This document shows positions 7,503-15,980 of a stretch of 46,380 nt of DNA, piece after piece. A program made the position numbers and the translations under genes. Positions within the stretch are counted from its first letter, which is position 1, and each line of letters opens with the position of its first letter. Origin of the DNA: Burkholderia sp. H160 (lineage in GTDB: Bacteria > Pseudomonadota > Gammaproteobacteria > Burkholderiales > Burkholderiaceae); the NCBI GenBank assembly GCA_000173575.1, contig ABYL01000047.1, forward strand, positions 1-46,380, read 5' to 3'. Below the pieces are notes generated by a model. That model saw nothing but the letters and a program-made list of their open reading frames with translations. It was not told where the DNA came from and did not search any database.

Positions 7503-8471
7503 ATGGCAACGCAAGCACAGATTGAATCCCGCGACTTCATGATCCCGAGCGATACGCCCGAGATCGAGCTTCACATCCGCAACAAGCGGCCGGCAGGCCG
7601 CACCGACTTTGGCGAAGCGCGCACCGTGCTGTTGATGCACGGCGCCACCTACGGATCCGGCAGCCTTTACGACACGCCGATCGGCGGCTATTCGTTTATG
7701 GACTACCTCGCTCGCGCTGGATTCGATGTTTACGCCGTGGATGTGCGCGGCTATGGCGAGTCGACACGACCACCGCAAATGAGTGTCGCCGCGGCGCAGA
7801 GCGCGCCGATCGGGCGGACCGAATCCGGCGTGCGCGACTTCACGAGCGCCGTGAACTTCGTGCTGCGCACTTCAGGAATCGCGCGTATCAATGTGATCGG
7901 CATGTCCTGGGGCGGCAGCGTGACTGGCGCCTTCACGGCCCGCAATGGTCACAAGGTTCGCAAGCTCGGGCTCGTTGCACCACAGTGGATCAGCGACAAG
8001 CCAATCCCACTGGACGCAGGCGGCCCGCTGGGTGGTTACCGGGTCGTGCGTGCGGCTGATGCGCGCGAGCGCTGGATCAATGCCGCCCCCGAGTGGAAGC
8101 GCAACACGCTGATACCGGACGGCGGCTTCGAAGCATGGCTCGACAATACGGTTCGCACGGAGCCCGACGAGGCGTTGCGCAAGAACCAGTCGATCCGTGT
8201 CGCGAACGGGCCGATTCAGGACATTCGCGAGTACTGGGGTGCAGGTAAGGCGTTTTATGACCCGGGCCAGATCGAAGTGCCGGTCCTGCTGATTCATGGA
8301 GAATGGGATGTCGACGTGCCGCTCGCGCTTGCGCAGGACTACTTCACACATCTGAGCGGGTCGCCGGACAAGCGCTGGCTCGAACTGGGCGAAGCAACCC
8401 ACATGCTCATGCTCGAAAAGAACCGGGGCCACGCATATCATGCATTGGTCAGCTTCCTGAGCGAGGCTTGA
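7503..8471 (+). CDS. alpha/beta hydrolase
   Basis: A 322-residue alpha/beta hydrolase without a signal peptide. Markers are VLLMHGATYGSGSLYD near residue 43-58, DVRGYGES near 82-89, the nucleophile elbow GMSWGG (Ser near residue 138), GEWDVDVP as the acid loop and ATHMLMLEK with the final His. It starts at an ATG after GAGGAGAGC. It follows the MBL hydrolase by 44 bp including the 9-bp repeat array, and precedes a LysR gene by 110 bp on the same strand, suggesting a small degradation cassette with its own regulator. The substrate is unknown. Confidence 0.83.
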   Translation: MATQAQIESRDFMIPSDTPEIELHIRNKRPAGRTDFGEARTVLLMHGATYGSGSLYDTPIGGYSFMDYLARAGFDVYAVDVRGYGESTRPPQMSVAAAQSAPIGRTESGVRDFTSAVNFVLRTSGIARINVIGMSWGGSVTGAFTARNGHKVRKLGLVAPQWISDKPIPLDAGGPLGGYRVVRAADARERWINAAPEWKRNTLIPDGGFEAWLDNTVRTEPDEALRKNQSIRVANGPIQDIREYWGAGKAFYDPGQIEVPVLLIHGEWDVDVPLALAQDYFTHLSGSPDKRWLELGEATHMLMLEKNRGHAYHALVSFLSEA

Positions 8472-8580
8472 CGGCGGCGCCGTGCGAGAATGCCGCAACA
8501 CATCGCATGCATCCTCGCACGACGCAAATACCTGTATCGACCCGCGACCCGCATGCATTCCAATCTGACAGGACTGATGC

Positions 8581-9486
8581 ATGGATAAGCTGGCCGCGAT
8601 GCAGACCTTCGTTCGTGTCGTCGATTCAGGCACTTTTACGCGTGCCGCGGACCTCATGAATGTGCCCAAATCGTCCGTCACCCGCCTCATACAGGAACTC
8701 GAAAAAGAACTGGGGGTGCGGCTACTGCACCGTACAAGTCGTCAACTCACGCTGACGCAGGAAGGCCAGATCTATTACGAGGGCTCGATTCGCGTGCTTG
8801 ACGAGGTTGGCTCGCTCGATGGCAGCGTCCTGAGCGCAACCCGTTCGCCGAAGGGAAAAATCAGGGTGGAACTGCCCGGCTCGTTGGCGTATCAGTTGGT
8901 CCTCCCGGCCATGCCGGACTTCTTTGCGCGCTATCCCGATGTCCAGGTCGAGCTGAGCGTCGGTAACCGGTCGGTTGATCTCATCGCGGAGAACCTTGAC
9001 TGTGTTCTGCGTCTCGGGCCATTGCTCAGCGACTCGCTGATCGCGCGCTCGGCCGGTACGCTGCCGCTCGTGACGTGCGCGTCGCCTGCCTACATTGAGC
9101 GCCACGGCCTGCCCCGCGAGCCCGCGGACCTCATGCAAGGCCATACGATCGTCCGCATGAATTCGCCGCGCTCGGGGCGAGACTTCGCCTTCCAGCTCCG
9201 CCGGGACGAACAGCTCTTCGAAATCCACGGCAATCATCGGTTGAGCGTCAACGACTCGAGCGCCGCGCTAGCGGCTGGACTCGCAGGGCTCGGCGTACTC
9301 ACTACCTACGCGTTCCTCGTCGCCCCGCACCTTCGCGCCGGTGCACTCGTGCGCCTCTTTCCCGATTGGCGCGGAGATGACATCGCCGTGCACGTTGCCT
9401 ATCCGGCCAATCGGCATCTCGCCTCCAAGGTGCGCGTCTTCGTCGAATGGGCAATCGAGCTTCTCAAGGCTAGCGAACCCGCCTAA
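8581..9486 (+). CDS. LysR-family transcriptional regulator
   Basis: A 301-residue LTTR. The N-terminal winged helix (1-60) reads MDKLAAMQTFVRVVDSGTF, AADLMNVPKSSVTRLIQELE, LGVRLLHRTSRQLTLT. The effector domain begins near residue 92 (GKIRVELPGSLA). It belongs to the large subgroup in which LysR genes sit next to oxidoreductases or hydrolases and control them. The neighbours on the same strand are the two hydrolase genes, so control of these is plausible but not shown. Confidence 0.92.
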   Translation: MDKLAAMQTFVRVVDSGTFTRAADLMNVPKSSVTRLIQELEKELGVRLLHRTSRQLTLTQEGQIYYEGSIRVLDEVGSLDGSVLSATRSPKGKIRVELPGSLAYQLVLPAMPDFFARYPDVQVELSVGNRSVDLIAENLDCVLRLGPLLSDSLIARSAGTLPLVTCASPAYIERHGLPREPADLMQGHTIVRMNSPRSGRDFAFQLRRDEQLFEIHGNHRLSVNDSSAALAAGLAGLGVLTTYAFLVAPHLRAGALVRLFPDWRGDDIAVHVAYPANRHLASKVRVFVEWAIELLKASEPA

Positions 9487-9487
9487 C

Positions 9488-9710
9488 TCACGAGGATCGC
9501 GGCATGATGGAGAACGTGAGCATCGTGTCGCCGACCACCGCTTTGCTGCAGTAAATCGCCACGCCGGTACGGCTGGTGTCGGATAAAGCCGGTGCGTGGT
9601 ATGCCCCGATCACCGGACGCAAACCCGACGCAACGAAATTGGCGCGGAGTTCCGCGATGTGTTCGGCGAAGTATTTCGCAGCGAAATAGGAAAAGAGGCG
9701 GATATCGTCA
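9488..9710 (-). pseudogene. detached C-terminal half of the upstream small protein (frame break)
   Basis: Read leftwards, this frame runs open from the stop of the preceding ORF for 73 codons (DDIRLFSYFAAKYFAEHIAEL ... RPVIGAYHAPALSD ... VAIYCSKAVVGD) and stops at 9488, two bases after the LysR stop. The sequence has normal protein composition but no ATG near its start. It is entered from the EF-hand-like ORF by a +1 step at AGG-TGA-C. It is most simply the C-terminal part of that protein separated by a frameshift. I do not recognise the family. Confidence 0.5.
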
Positions 9711-10010
9711 CCTCGCGGCGTTCAGAATCCCCATAAGCTCATCCGGCGAGATGCGGTCATCGTGGTCCCCATCGGATAACTGCTCGCGAATGGCAGCATG
9801 TACGTGAACCGGCATGGCGAGGATCATGACCTCCGTGCCAGGCGCATCCTGCAGACTCATGGCCGCAACCTGCGCACCGAGTCGCTTCGCCATTGCCACG
9901 ATCGACTCGGGGCTATGCGCGTTGGCAACACCCATCGCGATGCGGCTGCCGCCGAACTGACCGGCAACCGTTGACGCGACTTTTTCGATGTTGATAGTTG
10001 AATAGCTCAT
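9708..10010 (-). CDS. small protein with an EF-hand-like loop
   Basis: A 100-residue protein from the ATG at 10010, which sits 3 bases after the stop of the SDR gene on the same strand, so the two are very likely cotranscribed. Near the end, DGDHDDRISPDEL matches a calcium-binding EF-hand loop (Asp, Asp, Asp, then Ile and a final acidic residue). The rest (IAMGVANAHSPESIVAMAKRL, ILAMPVHVHAAIREQL) is not familiar. The stop may be a frameshift artefact, because the next frame continues for 73 codons of protein-like sequence. The function is unknown. Confidence 0.55.
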   Translation of the reverse strand: MSYSTINIEKVASTVAGQFGGSRIAMGVANAHSPESIVAMAKRLGAQVAAMSLQDAPGTEVMILAMPVHVHAAIREQLSDGDHDDRISPDELMGILNAAR

Positions 10011-10012
10011 CT

Positions 10013-10753
10013 TCAAACCTGACCGATGCCGCCGTCATTCATCAAATCCGCGCCCGTCATATAGGAACTCTGCTCGGAGGCGAGAAAGAGCGCCGCGTTG
10101 GCCATCTCCTCGGCGCGCGCGAGTCGGCCGATCGGGACCATGCTCTTGTACATGCTCACCAGATCCTCGCGTGTCGCCGACTGGGCGTCGAGAATCGGCG
10201 TATCGGTGACACCGGGGCTCAGCATGTTCACGCGAATACCGCGATCCTTGAATTCGGCAGCCCAGGTGCGCGCATAGGAACGCAACGCGGCCTTAGTCGC
10301 CGCATAGGCCGTGTGCCCTGGGATGCCCATGAGATGCATGGCCGAGGAAACGAGGATGATCGAGCCGCCGCCTGTCATCATCGGCAACAGCTTCTGCACG
10401 ATAAATACGGGGCCGCGCGCCATCAGGTTGAACGCCTTGTCGAAATGCTCGGGCGTGATGGTGTCGATCGAAGCCTGCTCGGTAAAGCCCGCGTTCGACA
10501 CGATGATGTCGACGACACCCTTTACCTCCCTGACTGTCGCAGCGACACGGTCGAGGTCATCGAGATTCGCGGCGTCGGCCTGAATCGCCGTGACGTTGCG
10601 TCCGATCAGTTGAGCGGCCTCGTCGAGCTGAGCTTGACGACGGCCGAAGATAAAAACGTAAGCACCTTCTGCGACGAATCGCTGGGCGATCGCCAAACCG
10701 ATACCCGTCGTCGCGCCGCTAATGACGGCGACCTTGCCTTCGAGAGTGGACAT
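10013..10753 (-). CDS. short-chain dehydrogenase/reductase (SDR)
   Basis: A 246-residue classical SDR. The nucleotide-binding motif SGATTGIG is at 12-19, NAG at 87-89, and the catalytic Ser137, Tyr150 and Lys154 fall in ILVSSAMHLMG and YAATKAA. SPGVTDTP (179-186) and the final SSYMTGADLMNDGG are typical. FGRR after strand 2 favours NADP(H). The start is the ATG at 10753; longer frames run into the divergent control region. It faces a LysR gene across a 121-bp gap with an inverted repeat, so it is the likely target of that regulator. The substrate is unknown. Confidence 0.9.
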   Translation of the reverse strand: MSTLEGKVAVISGATTGIGLAIAQRFVAEGAYVFIFGRRQAQLDEAAQLIGRNVTAIQADAANLDDLDRVAATVREVKGVVDIIVSNAGFTEQASIDTITPEHFDKAFNLMARGPVFIVQKLLPMMTGGGSIILVSSAMHLMGIPGHTAYAATKAALRSYARTWAAEFKDRGIRVNMLSPGVTDTPILDAQSATREDLVSMYKSMVPIGRLARAEEMANAALFLASEQSSYMTGADLMNDGGIGQV

Positions 10754-10808
10754 TGAATCTTCTGCCTGTTGGGGAATGGAAATGACATCGTAATCGCGGC
10801 CCCAACGG

Positions 10809-10831
10809 ATGATAATCAGCGGCTTTATCAT
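10809..10831. promoter_or_regulatory. inverted repeat between the SDR and LysR genes, likely operator
   Basis: ATGATAA (10809-10815) and TTATCAT (10825-10831) form a perfect 7-bp inverted repeat with a 9-base centre. It lies midway between divergent genes, where LysR regulators normally bind. Confidence 0.5.
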
Positions 10832-10874
10832 GAGATCCATTCACCTGGAGAATAGGTCTCCCGAGAGAAATGCA

Positions 10875-11765
10875 ATGGACCGGTTTCACGAATTGAACGC
10901 CTTCTTCGCCGTCGTCGAAGCGGGTGGCTTTTCCGCCGCGGCGCGTCGAACCGGCGAGTCACAGTCGGCCATCAGCAAGGCGATCGGCGCGCTCGAAAAG
11001 CGCCTGGGCGTGCCGCTCTTCAATCGCAGCACACGCAGCGTGACGCTGACGGATCAGGGGCAGAAATACTACGAGCGGACCAAGCCGTTGCTGGACGAGA
11101 TCGACGTCGCCGACAGCGAACTGACCAGCAGTACGCTCGACGTCTCGGGCCTCGTCCGGATAGCGTGCGCCTCGACGTTCGGCCGCCTGCATGTTCTTCC
11201 GCTAGTTCCCGAACTGCTGTCGCTCCACCCCGGTCTTCGGGTCGATCTCGTGTTGTCGGATTACGTACGCGATATGGTCGAGGATCGAATCGATCTTGCG
11301 ATTCGAGTGGGTCCGGTCAACAATCCGGATTCGGTCGTGAAGCGAATTGCCAGCACCCCGCTCGTCTGCGTCGGATCGCGCCGCTATTTCGAGCGACACG
11401 GTACGCCGAAGGAACCCTCGGAACTCGCCAACCACAATTGCCTGCTGTACGGCGGTCTGCTGGAATCGGCGAACTGGCCGTTTCATGGACCACGAGGCCG
11501 GTTCAGCGTACCGGTGCGAGGCAACCTGTCGTCGAATAGCGTCGAGACGATACGATCGGCCGTACTCGCGGGCGTGGGAATCGGCCTCTTCGCGAAGCTC
11601 TCACTAGCCGACGAACTCGAGCATCCCGACATCGTGACGGTACTGGACGACTTCATTCAGGACGCCCGTGATGTCAGCATCATCTGGCCGAGGCGTCGTT
11701 TCGTGCCTGCGCGCGTGCGCCGGGTCACCGAGTTTTTTGCGGCCGCGCTGCCGCAGCGCCTGTAG
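10875..11765 (+). CDS. LysR-family transcriptional regulator
   Basis: A 296-residue LTTR. The helix-turn-helix covers residues 1-60 (LNAFFAVVEAGGFSAAARR, SQSAISKAIGALE, LGVPLFNRSTRSVTLTDQG). The effector-binding domain starts near 90 (SGLVRIACASTFGRLHVLP). I start at the ATG at 10875, which aligns with family N-termini; the longer frame reaches into the intergenic operator. It is divergent from the SDR gene and presumably controls it and itself through the palindrome at 10809-10831. Confidence 0.92.
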   Translation: MDRFHELNAFFAVVEAGGFSAAARRTGESQSAISKAIGALEKRLGVPLFNRSTRSVTLTDQGQKYYERTKPLLDEIDVADSELTSSTLDVSGLVRIACASTFGRLHVLPLVPELLSLHPGLRVDLVLSDYVRDMVEDRIDLAIRVGPVNNPDSVVKRIASTPLVCVGSRRYFERHGTPKEPSELANHNCLLYGGLLESANWPFHGPRGRFSVPVRGNLSSNSVETIRSAVLAGVGIGLFAKLSLADELEHPDIVTVLDDFIQDARDVSIIWPRRRFVPARVRRVTEFFAAALPQRL

Positions 11766-11810
11766 AAGCGCAGCATCCGCGAGGAGAACCAAAGGATAGT
11801 GCGCAGACGG

Positions 11811-12701
11811 TCACGCCATGTTCGCTAGCTGCGCGTGTCGAGTGTCTGCGTCGCCCGACATCGAATCGCGGACATGGCGCGCGAATTCCTGTGCCGCCGG
11901 CTGAACCGTCGCGGGCAAACGCAGGCAGATTGCGAACGGAGGCAGTGCAGGCAGGCCGGCTACGCGAGGCGTGAGCGTCTCCAGATCAGCCGGCACCGTG
12001 GAGACGAGCCAGGCCGTGATCGCAAGGCCCGCGCGCACGGTTGCGGCAGTCGCCTCGATGTTTCCGCTCTCGAACACCGTGCGCCACGCAATGCCCTCAT
12101 CCGCGAGCACACCGAGCACCACCGGACGGAAAGCACAACGCTCGTCCACCATCGAAAGCGGCAATGGCCGCTTCTGCCACGCATCACTGCCGCGCCCCTT
12201 GACCCACACCAACGGCTCGATGCAGACCACCTCTCCTTGGGCTTCGCTCGCGACATATTCGACCAGCGACACATCCAGGCGGCCACTATTCACCGCGTCG
12301 CTCAGCTCCGGCGACGTCCCGCACACCAGTGAAATGTCGACGTGCGGATTTGCCTCGGCGAATGTCTTCATCGCGGGCGCGAGCCGCGTCACGAGATCGT
12401 AAGGTACGCCCACGCGCAGGGCACCGCGCAACGGTTGGACGTTCATGTCGGCCCAGATTTCGTCGTTCAGCCGCAGCAGCTGGCGCGCCTTCACGAGAAA
12501 CAGTTCGCCCTGGCGCGACAGTTCCAGCCGGCGCGTCTTGCGGACGAATAACAGGCAGTCCAGCACGTCTTCGAGGCGCTTCACCTGCTGGCTCACGGCG
12601 CCCTGCGTCATGTGCAGCAGATTCGCGGCGACCGTCATGCTGCCGCTATCGGCGACGGCAACGAAGGTGCGGACCAGATCGAGGTCGAGGTTTCGGCTCA
12701 T
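11811..12701 (-). CDS. LysR-family regulator of a LysE-type exporter
   Basis: A 296-residue LTTR. The DNA-binding part is LDLVRTFVAVADSGSMTVAANLL, TQGAVSQQVKRLED, LLFVRKTRRLELSRQGE. The effector domain begins at about residue 88 (LRGALRVGVPYDLVTRLAP). The start is the ATG at 12701; the longer alternative adds 11 residues. It is transcribed away from a LysE-family exporter gene 100 bp off, the same layout as argP/lysG with their exporters, so it probably activates that gene on sensing the exported compound. A T-N11-A box lies in the gap. Confidence 0.9.
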   Translation of the reverse strand: MSRNLDLDLVRTFVAVADSGSMTVAANLLHMTQGAVSQQVKRLEDVLDCLLFVRKTRRLELSRQGELFLVKARQLLRLNDEIWADMNVQPLRGALRVGVPYDLVTRLAPAMKTFAEANPHVDISLVCGTSPELSDAVNSGRLDVSLVEYVASEAQGEVVCIEPLVWVKGRGSDAWQKRPLPLSMVDERCAFRPVVLGVLADEGIAWRTVFESGNIEATAATVRAGLAITAWLVSTVPADLETLTPRVAGLPALPPFAICLRLPATVQPAAQEFARHVRDSMSGDADTRHAQLANMA

Positions 12702-12707
12702 CGATGC

Positions 12708-12722
12708 ATTATGGCGCGTAAT
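12708..12722. promoter_or_regulatory. LysR-type box (T-N11-A)
   Basis: ATTA (12708-12711) and TAAT (12719-12722) flank seven bases and contain a T-N11-A motif. The box starts 7 bases upstream of the LysR gene and 80 bases before the exporter gene, a usual position for autoregulation. Confidence 0.4.
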
Positions 12723-12801
12723 GTACGGCATCAATATTATTAGCTTTCACGATGTCTTGACGATCCGTAGAGTGCAAATTTTCTCATCCGGATCTGCACC
12801 A

Positions 12802-13392
12802 ATGACCTCGATTCTGCCGCTTCTGCTCTTCGTCGCCGTCGCGACCGTGACACCCGGCGGCGCGACGACGCTCGCCACCGCCTCGGGCGCGCGCTTCGGC
12901 TTCGTACGCTCGATACCGCTGATGCTCGGCATCGCTCTGGGCCTCGGCCTGCTCGCCGCGGTCGCGGCGCTCGGACTCGGCGGTCTGCTGCTCGCGCTGC
13001 CGTCGCTGCAAACAGTGGTGAAGGCGCTCGGCTCCGCGTACCTGCTGTGGCTCGCGTGGCGCATCGCGCGCAGCGGGCCGCCCAACGCGGGCAACGGCCC
13101 CACGCGCCCGGTTACGCTCGTCAACGGTTTCCTGCTGCTCTGGCTCAACCCGAAAGGCTGGGCGATGACAGTTGGCGCAGCGGCATCATTCGCGCTGCTC
13201 GCAAGCTCTCCGCACCGTCTCGCGATGCTGCTCGGTGCGGCGTTCGGTGTGGCCGCATGCGCGTCGCTCGCGCTGTGGTGCGCGCTGGGTGTGCTACTCG
13301 CGCGGCTCTTCCGGACGGCGCGCCATTGGCGCATGCTCAATCTCGCGATGGGCGTGCTGCTCGCCGCGTCCCTCATTCCGACCTGGAGATAA
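12802..13392 (+). CDS. LysE/RhtB-family exporter
   Basis: A 196-residue very hydrophobic protein with about six membrane spans. The family signature is at the N-terminus: LLLFVAVATVTPGGATTLATASGARFG, with the TPGG motif near residues 17-20. In the middle NGFLLLWLNPKGW is the LysE/RhtB hallmark LNPK. Family members export amino acids or related compounds. The start gives the normal length. A cupin gene follows after only 2 bp, so they are cotranscribed. The divergent LysR gene is the probable regulator. Confidence 0.9.
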   Translation: MTSILPLLLFVAVATVTPGGATTLATASGARFGFVRSIPLMLGIALGLGLLAAVAALGLGGLLLALPSLQTVVKALGSAYLLWLAWRIARSGPPNAGNGPTRPVTLVNGFLLLWLNPKGWAMTVGAAASFALLASSPHRLAMLLGAAFGVAACASLALWCALGVLLARLFRTARHWRMLNLAMGVLLAASLIPTWR

Positions 13393-13394
13393 GC

Positions 13395-13787
13395 ATGTCT
13401 TCCCATCCGTTTGCCGAATCGTTCGACCTCGAAGCCGCGTTCGCCGATGTGTCGAATTACTGGTCGCCGAAAGTCGTAGCTCAGGTGAACGACCAGTACG
13501 TGAAGGTCGCGAAGGTGCGCGGGCAGCTCGTGTGGCACGACCACGCGCACGAGGACGAACTGTTCTTCATCGTGCGCGGACATCTGAAGATCGAATATGA
13601 GGGCGGGCGCGTCGTCGATTTGCCCGCGGGCTCGATGCACATCGTGCCGCGCGGCACGCTGCACAATCCGGTCGCCGACGAAGAATGCTGGGTCGTGCTG
13701 ATCGAGCCCGTGCAGACGAGGCACACGGGCAACGTCGAATCGCCATTGACGAGAACGATCGAAGAGCAGTTGCGCGGATCACGCTGA
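13395..13787 (+). CDS. small cupin-domain protein
   Basis: A 130-residue single-domain cupin. Cupin motif 1 is at about 44-62 (QLVWHDHAHEDELFFIVRG, giving His48, His50 and Glu55 as metal ligands), and motif 2 at about 76-92 (LPAGSMHIVPRGTLHNP, with the last metal His). It starts 2 bp after the exporter stop with GGAGA upstream, so it is translated from the same message. It may be a small isomerase or sensor of the compound exported by its neighbour; the substrate is unknown. Confidence 0.87.
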   Translation: MSSHPFAESFDLEAAFADVSNYWSPKVVAQVNDQYVKVAKVRGQLVWHDHAHEDELFFIVRGHLKIEYEGGRVVDLPAGSMHIVPRGTLHNPVADEECWVVLIEPVQTRHTGNVESPLTRTIEEQLRGSR

Positions 13788-13904
13788 GTTCACTGCGCAT
13801 GGAATGCCGCCCATGACCGCTCGCGGACATCGGCGGCTATTGTCTGAACCAGCCGCTTCACGCCCTGAGTGACTCAGTCAAGCTTTTGGAGGGGGAAGCG
13901 TACG

Positions 13905-14321
13905 GTGCATCGGGGCAGCGCGGACGAAGCGTGCTTTGTCGCCGTGTGCAAGGGTCGCCTCGCGGGAACGCTAACCCTGCGCGGCGCGGACCCGGTTTCG
14001 GCCTGTCGACACTTTCGGCGGCCAGATGTCGCCACGGTACATCGGTATGGTGTCGAACCGTCGAGGCAGCGGCGGGGCATCGGTCGCGCGCTGCTTTCGT
14101 TTGCCAACCGCTGGGCCGCCGCGCACGGATATATGCAATTGGCCCTGGAAGCGCCGATGAACGCGCAGGGCCTACTGGATTTCTACCGCAGCCAAGGCTT
14201 CAGTCTAGTTGATACAGTCCGATTTCCTGGCTGTGTCTACGAAAGTGCCGTCCTTAGCCGGCCGAGCCTGCCCGGCTGGCCGTGTTTCCGAATGCCGCGC
14301 GCCCGCTATCGCTCGCGATGA
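13905..14321 (+). CDS. GNAT-family N-acetyltransferase
   Basis: A 138-residue protein. The acetyl-CoA binding motif is VHRYGVEPSRQRRGIGRALL (the RRGIG loop), followed by FANRWAAAHGYMQLALEA and LLDFYRSQGF, the standard strands 4-5 and helix 4 of the GNAT fold. I start at the GTG at 13905 because GGAGGGGG lies 9 bases upstream. This start leaves the first strand and helix of the fold very short, so the N-terminus may have been lost or shifted. The C-terminal 20 residues, rich in Arg and Pro, are unlike the family and may come from a frame change. The substrate is unknown. Confidence 0.7.
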   Translation: MHRGSADEACFVAVCKGRLAGTLTLRGADPVSACRHFRRPDVATVHRYGVEPSRQRRGIGRALLSFANRWAAAHGYMQLALEAPMNAQGLLDFYRSQGFSLVDTVRFPGCVYESAVLSRPSLPGWPCFRMPRARYRSR

Positions 14322-14378
14322 GCAAGAATCTCCACGTACCGTTGCCCCCAGTAGGTGCTTTCGCAGAGAGATGCTGGA

Positions 14379-14780
14379 ATGAGAGCAAGAAATGAAAAGC
14401 CCGACACGCGGGGCACGCGTGCCGCAACGGTGTCCCGAGGTCAAGGCTCGCCGCACAGGCGTGCTCTTGTCAAGATCGCGGCCCTTGTTGTACTCGCCAA
14501 CCAGATCCTCACTACGGCGTTTGCCTTTCTTGCGCGCCGCAATTACCCCGACGTCGCGTTCGGCCTCACGACGCTGTTCAGCGTCGCGTTATGCGCCCTC
14601 CTGATTGTCTGGATTCGCACGGATGCGAAGCGCGCGTGGGAGGACGCGGTCGAATCTGGCTTCGTCAGACCCGTCGCGATAGCCCGCGGCAGGGCGGTCG
14701 TGATCCGGCCGAAATGCCCGCGCCGCTGGCTCGTCGTGCTGCATGTGGAATGGAAGGGCGGATTTGCCACGACAGAGTAG
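14379..14780 (+). CDS. small membrane protein of unknown function
   Basis: A 133-residue protein from the ATG at 14379 (a GTG at 14355 is possible). A basic N-terminal region (about 1-33) is followed by two hydrophobic segments at about 33-53 and 61-78, with a short polar turn ARRNYPDVAFG between them. The C-terminal 50 residues are basic and probably cytoplasmic. I do not recognise the family. It stands alone, with no partner gene close by. Confidence 0.5.
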   Translation: MRARNEKPDTRGTRAATVSRGQGSPHRRALVKIAALVVLANQILTTAFAFLARRNYPDVAFGLTTLFSVALCALLIVWIRTDAKRAWEDAVESGFVRPVAIARGRAVVIRPKCPRRWLVVLHVEWKGGFATTE

Positions 14781-15195
14781 TTTGGGGCCTTTACGATCTT
14801 TTTACTTGCCGGTCTGCCACTGCGTAATAGAATATTCGAGTATCCAAAAGATAAAGCCGTTCATATGAGCGCCATCCGAAGTTCCCGTCCCCCGAGTCGT
14901 TTCGCTGCCTGACAGGCAGGACGTCTGCGTCTCTTTCCTTTGAGCCACCGTCTTGCAATCAGCAAGCGGTGCGCATCGCAATTGATTTCCAGGCACCTCA
15001 TCGCGCCACGTGGATAGCGGTATTGCTGCTCTCCGCGGGCAAAGTGCGGCCCCGTCGAACTCCGCGCGGGTTTCGGGCGACAGCACGCTGAATCTGGCCG
15101 CGTGTCCGACTTGTGTCGTGCTTCAGGCGTAGTCATCACAGCGTATGGGCTTGCCGTAAACGGGCTGACATGGCTCCATTTAAAAAGGAATGCTT
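14781..15195. other. intergenic stretch without a recognisable gene
   Basis: Both strands give only short frames. It is the upstream region of the small gene at 15196, so a promoter is expected here, but none is obvious. Confidence 0.35.
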
Positions 15196-15486
15196 ATGAA
15201 CAATTCAGGTGTAGAGAATCTGGAATCAGGTTCGCCGCGTCTGAGCGCGCACGAGATGGCGGCATTGATGCTGCTCGGCCATGCGCCGGTCAAGGTCGAG
15301 GTGGAAGTGGAGGATCTCGACATGACTGCGCTTCACGATGCGGGACTTGCGCAACGGATTGAGCGCGAACCGGGCTGGCAGGAGTTTTCGATCACGAACG
15401 AGGGCAGGGATGTATTGCGGGTGCTTGGTGCATTGACCGCTCCTGAAGACGTCACCGAATGGCTCGCCGCATCCGGCACGTTATGA
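15196..15486 (+). CDS. small acidic protein of unknown function
   Basis: A 96-residue, strongly acidic protein. AAAAAGGA 6 bases before the ATG supports this start. Near residues 16-28 LSAHEMAALMLLG is a likely helix. VKVEVEVEDLDMTALHDAGLAQRIE, followed by FSITNEGRDVLRVLGAL, looks like a small winged-helix-like fold (the TNEGRDVLR segment resembles the end of many such domains). No family was recognised. It precedes another small unknown gene by 120 bp on the same strand. Confidence 0.62.
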   Translation: MNNSGVENLESGSPRLSAHEMAALMLLGHAPVKVEVEVEDLDMTALHDAGLAQRIEREPGWQEFSITNEGRDVLRVLGALTAPEDVTEWLAASGTL

Positions 15487-15605
15487 ACATAGTGCCCTTG
15501 CGGAATCTGGCACTCCGGATCGTCAGCAGATATCAGCTGCTGCGTTTAATTCTCGATTAGTAAGTAATTTGTTTTGTACTGGAAAATGAAAAAAAGGAGT
15601 CTGCC

Positions 15606-15980
15606 ATGTTTGAACTGAACAAGGAATATACCCGCGAAGCGATTCACTCGGCTTGTGGGGGCAGCAAGCAGGCCTTCCTTCCTGCGAAGAATGGAAGGGT
15701 CGTGGCTGCCTGCCTGCGGACGGATCTGAATCCGCAGGCGCCGGACGTCATCATCTGCGACGGCAGCGCTTCGGCGCGTGCTGCTGGCTGGACGCTCGCG
15801 GCTCAGCGGGATGCGATTCCGGTATTCATCAAGATCGAAGTGGACTCGTTCCGCTTCGTCGGTCTGTTCACAGTAAGTGAATCCCTGATTGCACCCCTCG
15901 ACTGCGCGCCATATGTGCGCAACAGCGGGTTCACACCGGGCCAGGTGTCTCGCGTACTGAAGATGGCGCGTTGCAAGTAG
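15606..15980 (+). CDS. small protein resembling a DUF6697-type domain
   Basis: A 124-residue protein with an excellent ribosome site (AAAAAAAGGAG) 6 bases before the ATG. The spacing of conserved-looking parts (EYTREAIHSACGGS, then FLPAKNGRVVAACLR, NPQAPDVIICDG, and IPVFIKIEVDSFRFVGLFTV) recalls a domain found alone or fused to HNH nucleases in bacteria and also in fungi. In that domain GGS, a Leu-Pro-x-x-x-Gly turn, NPxAP and PVFxK are conserved. I recall this as DUF6697; the name is from memory and needs checking. If right, it may be a stand-alone DNA- or ligand-binding module. No nuclease domain follows. Confidence 0.62.
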   Translation: MFELNKEYTREAIHSACGGSKQAFLPAKNGRVVAACLRTDLNPQAPDVIICDGSASARAAGWTLAAQRDAIPVFIKIEVDSFRFVGLFTVSESLIAPLDCAPYVRNSGFTPGQVSRVLKMARCK

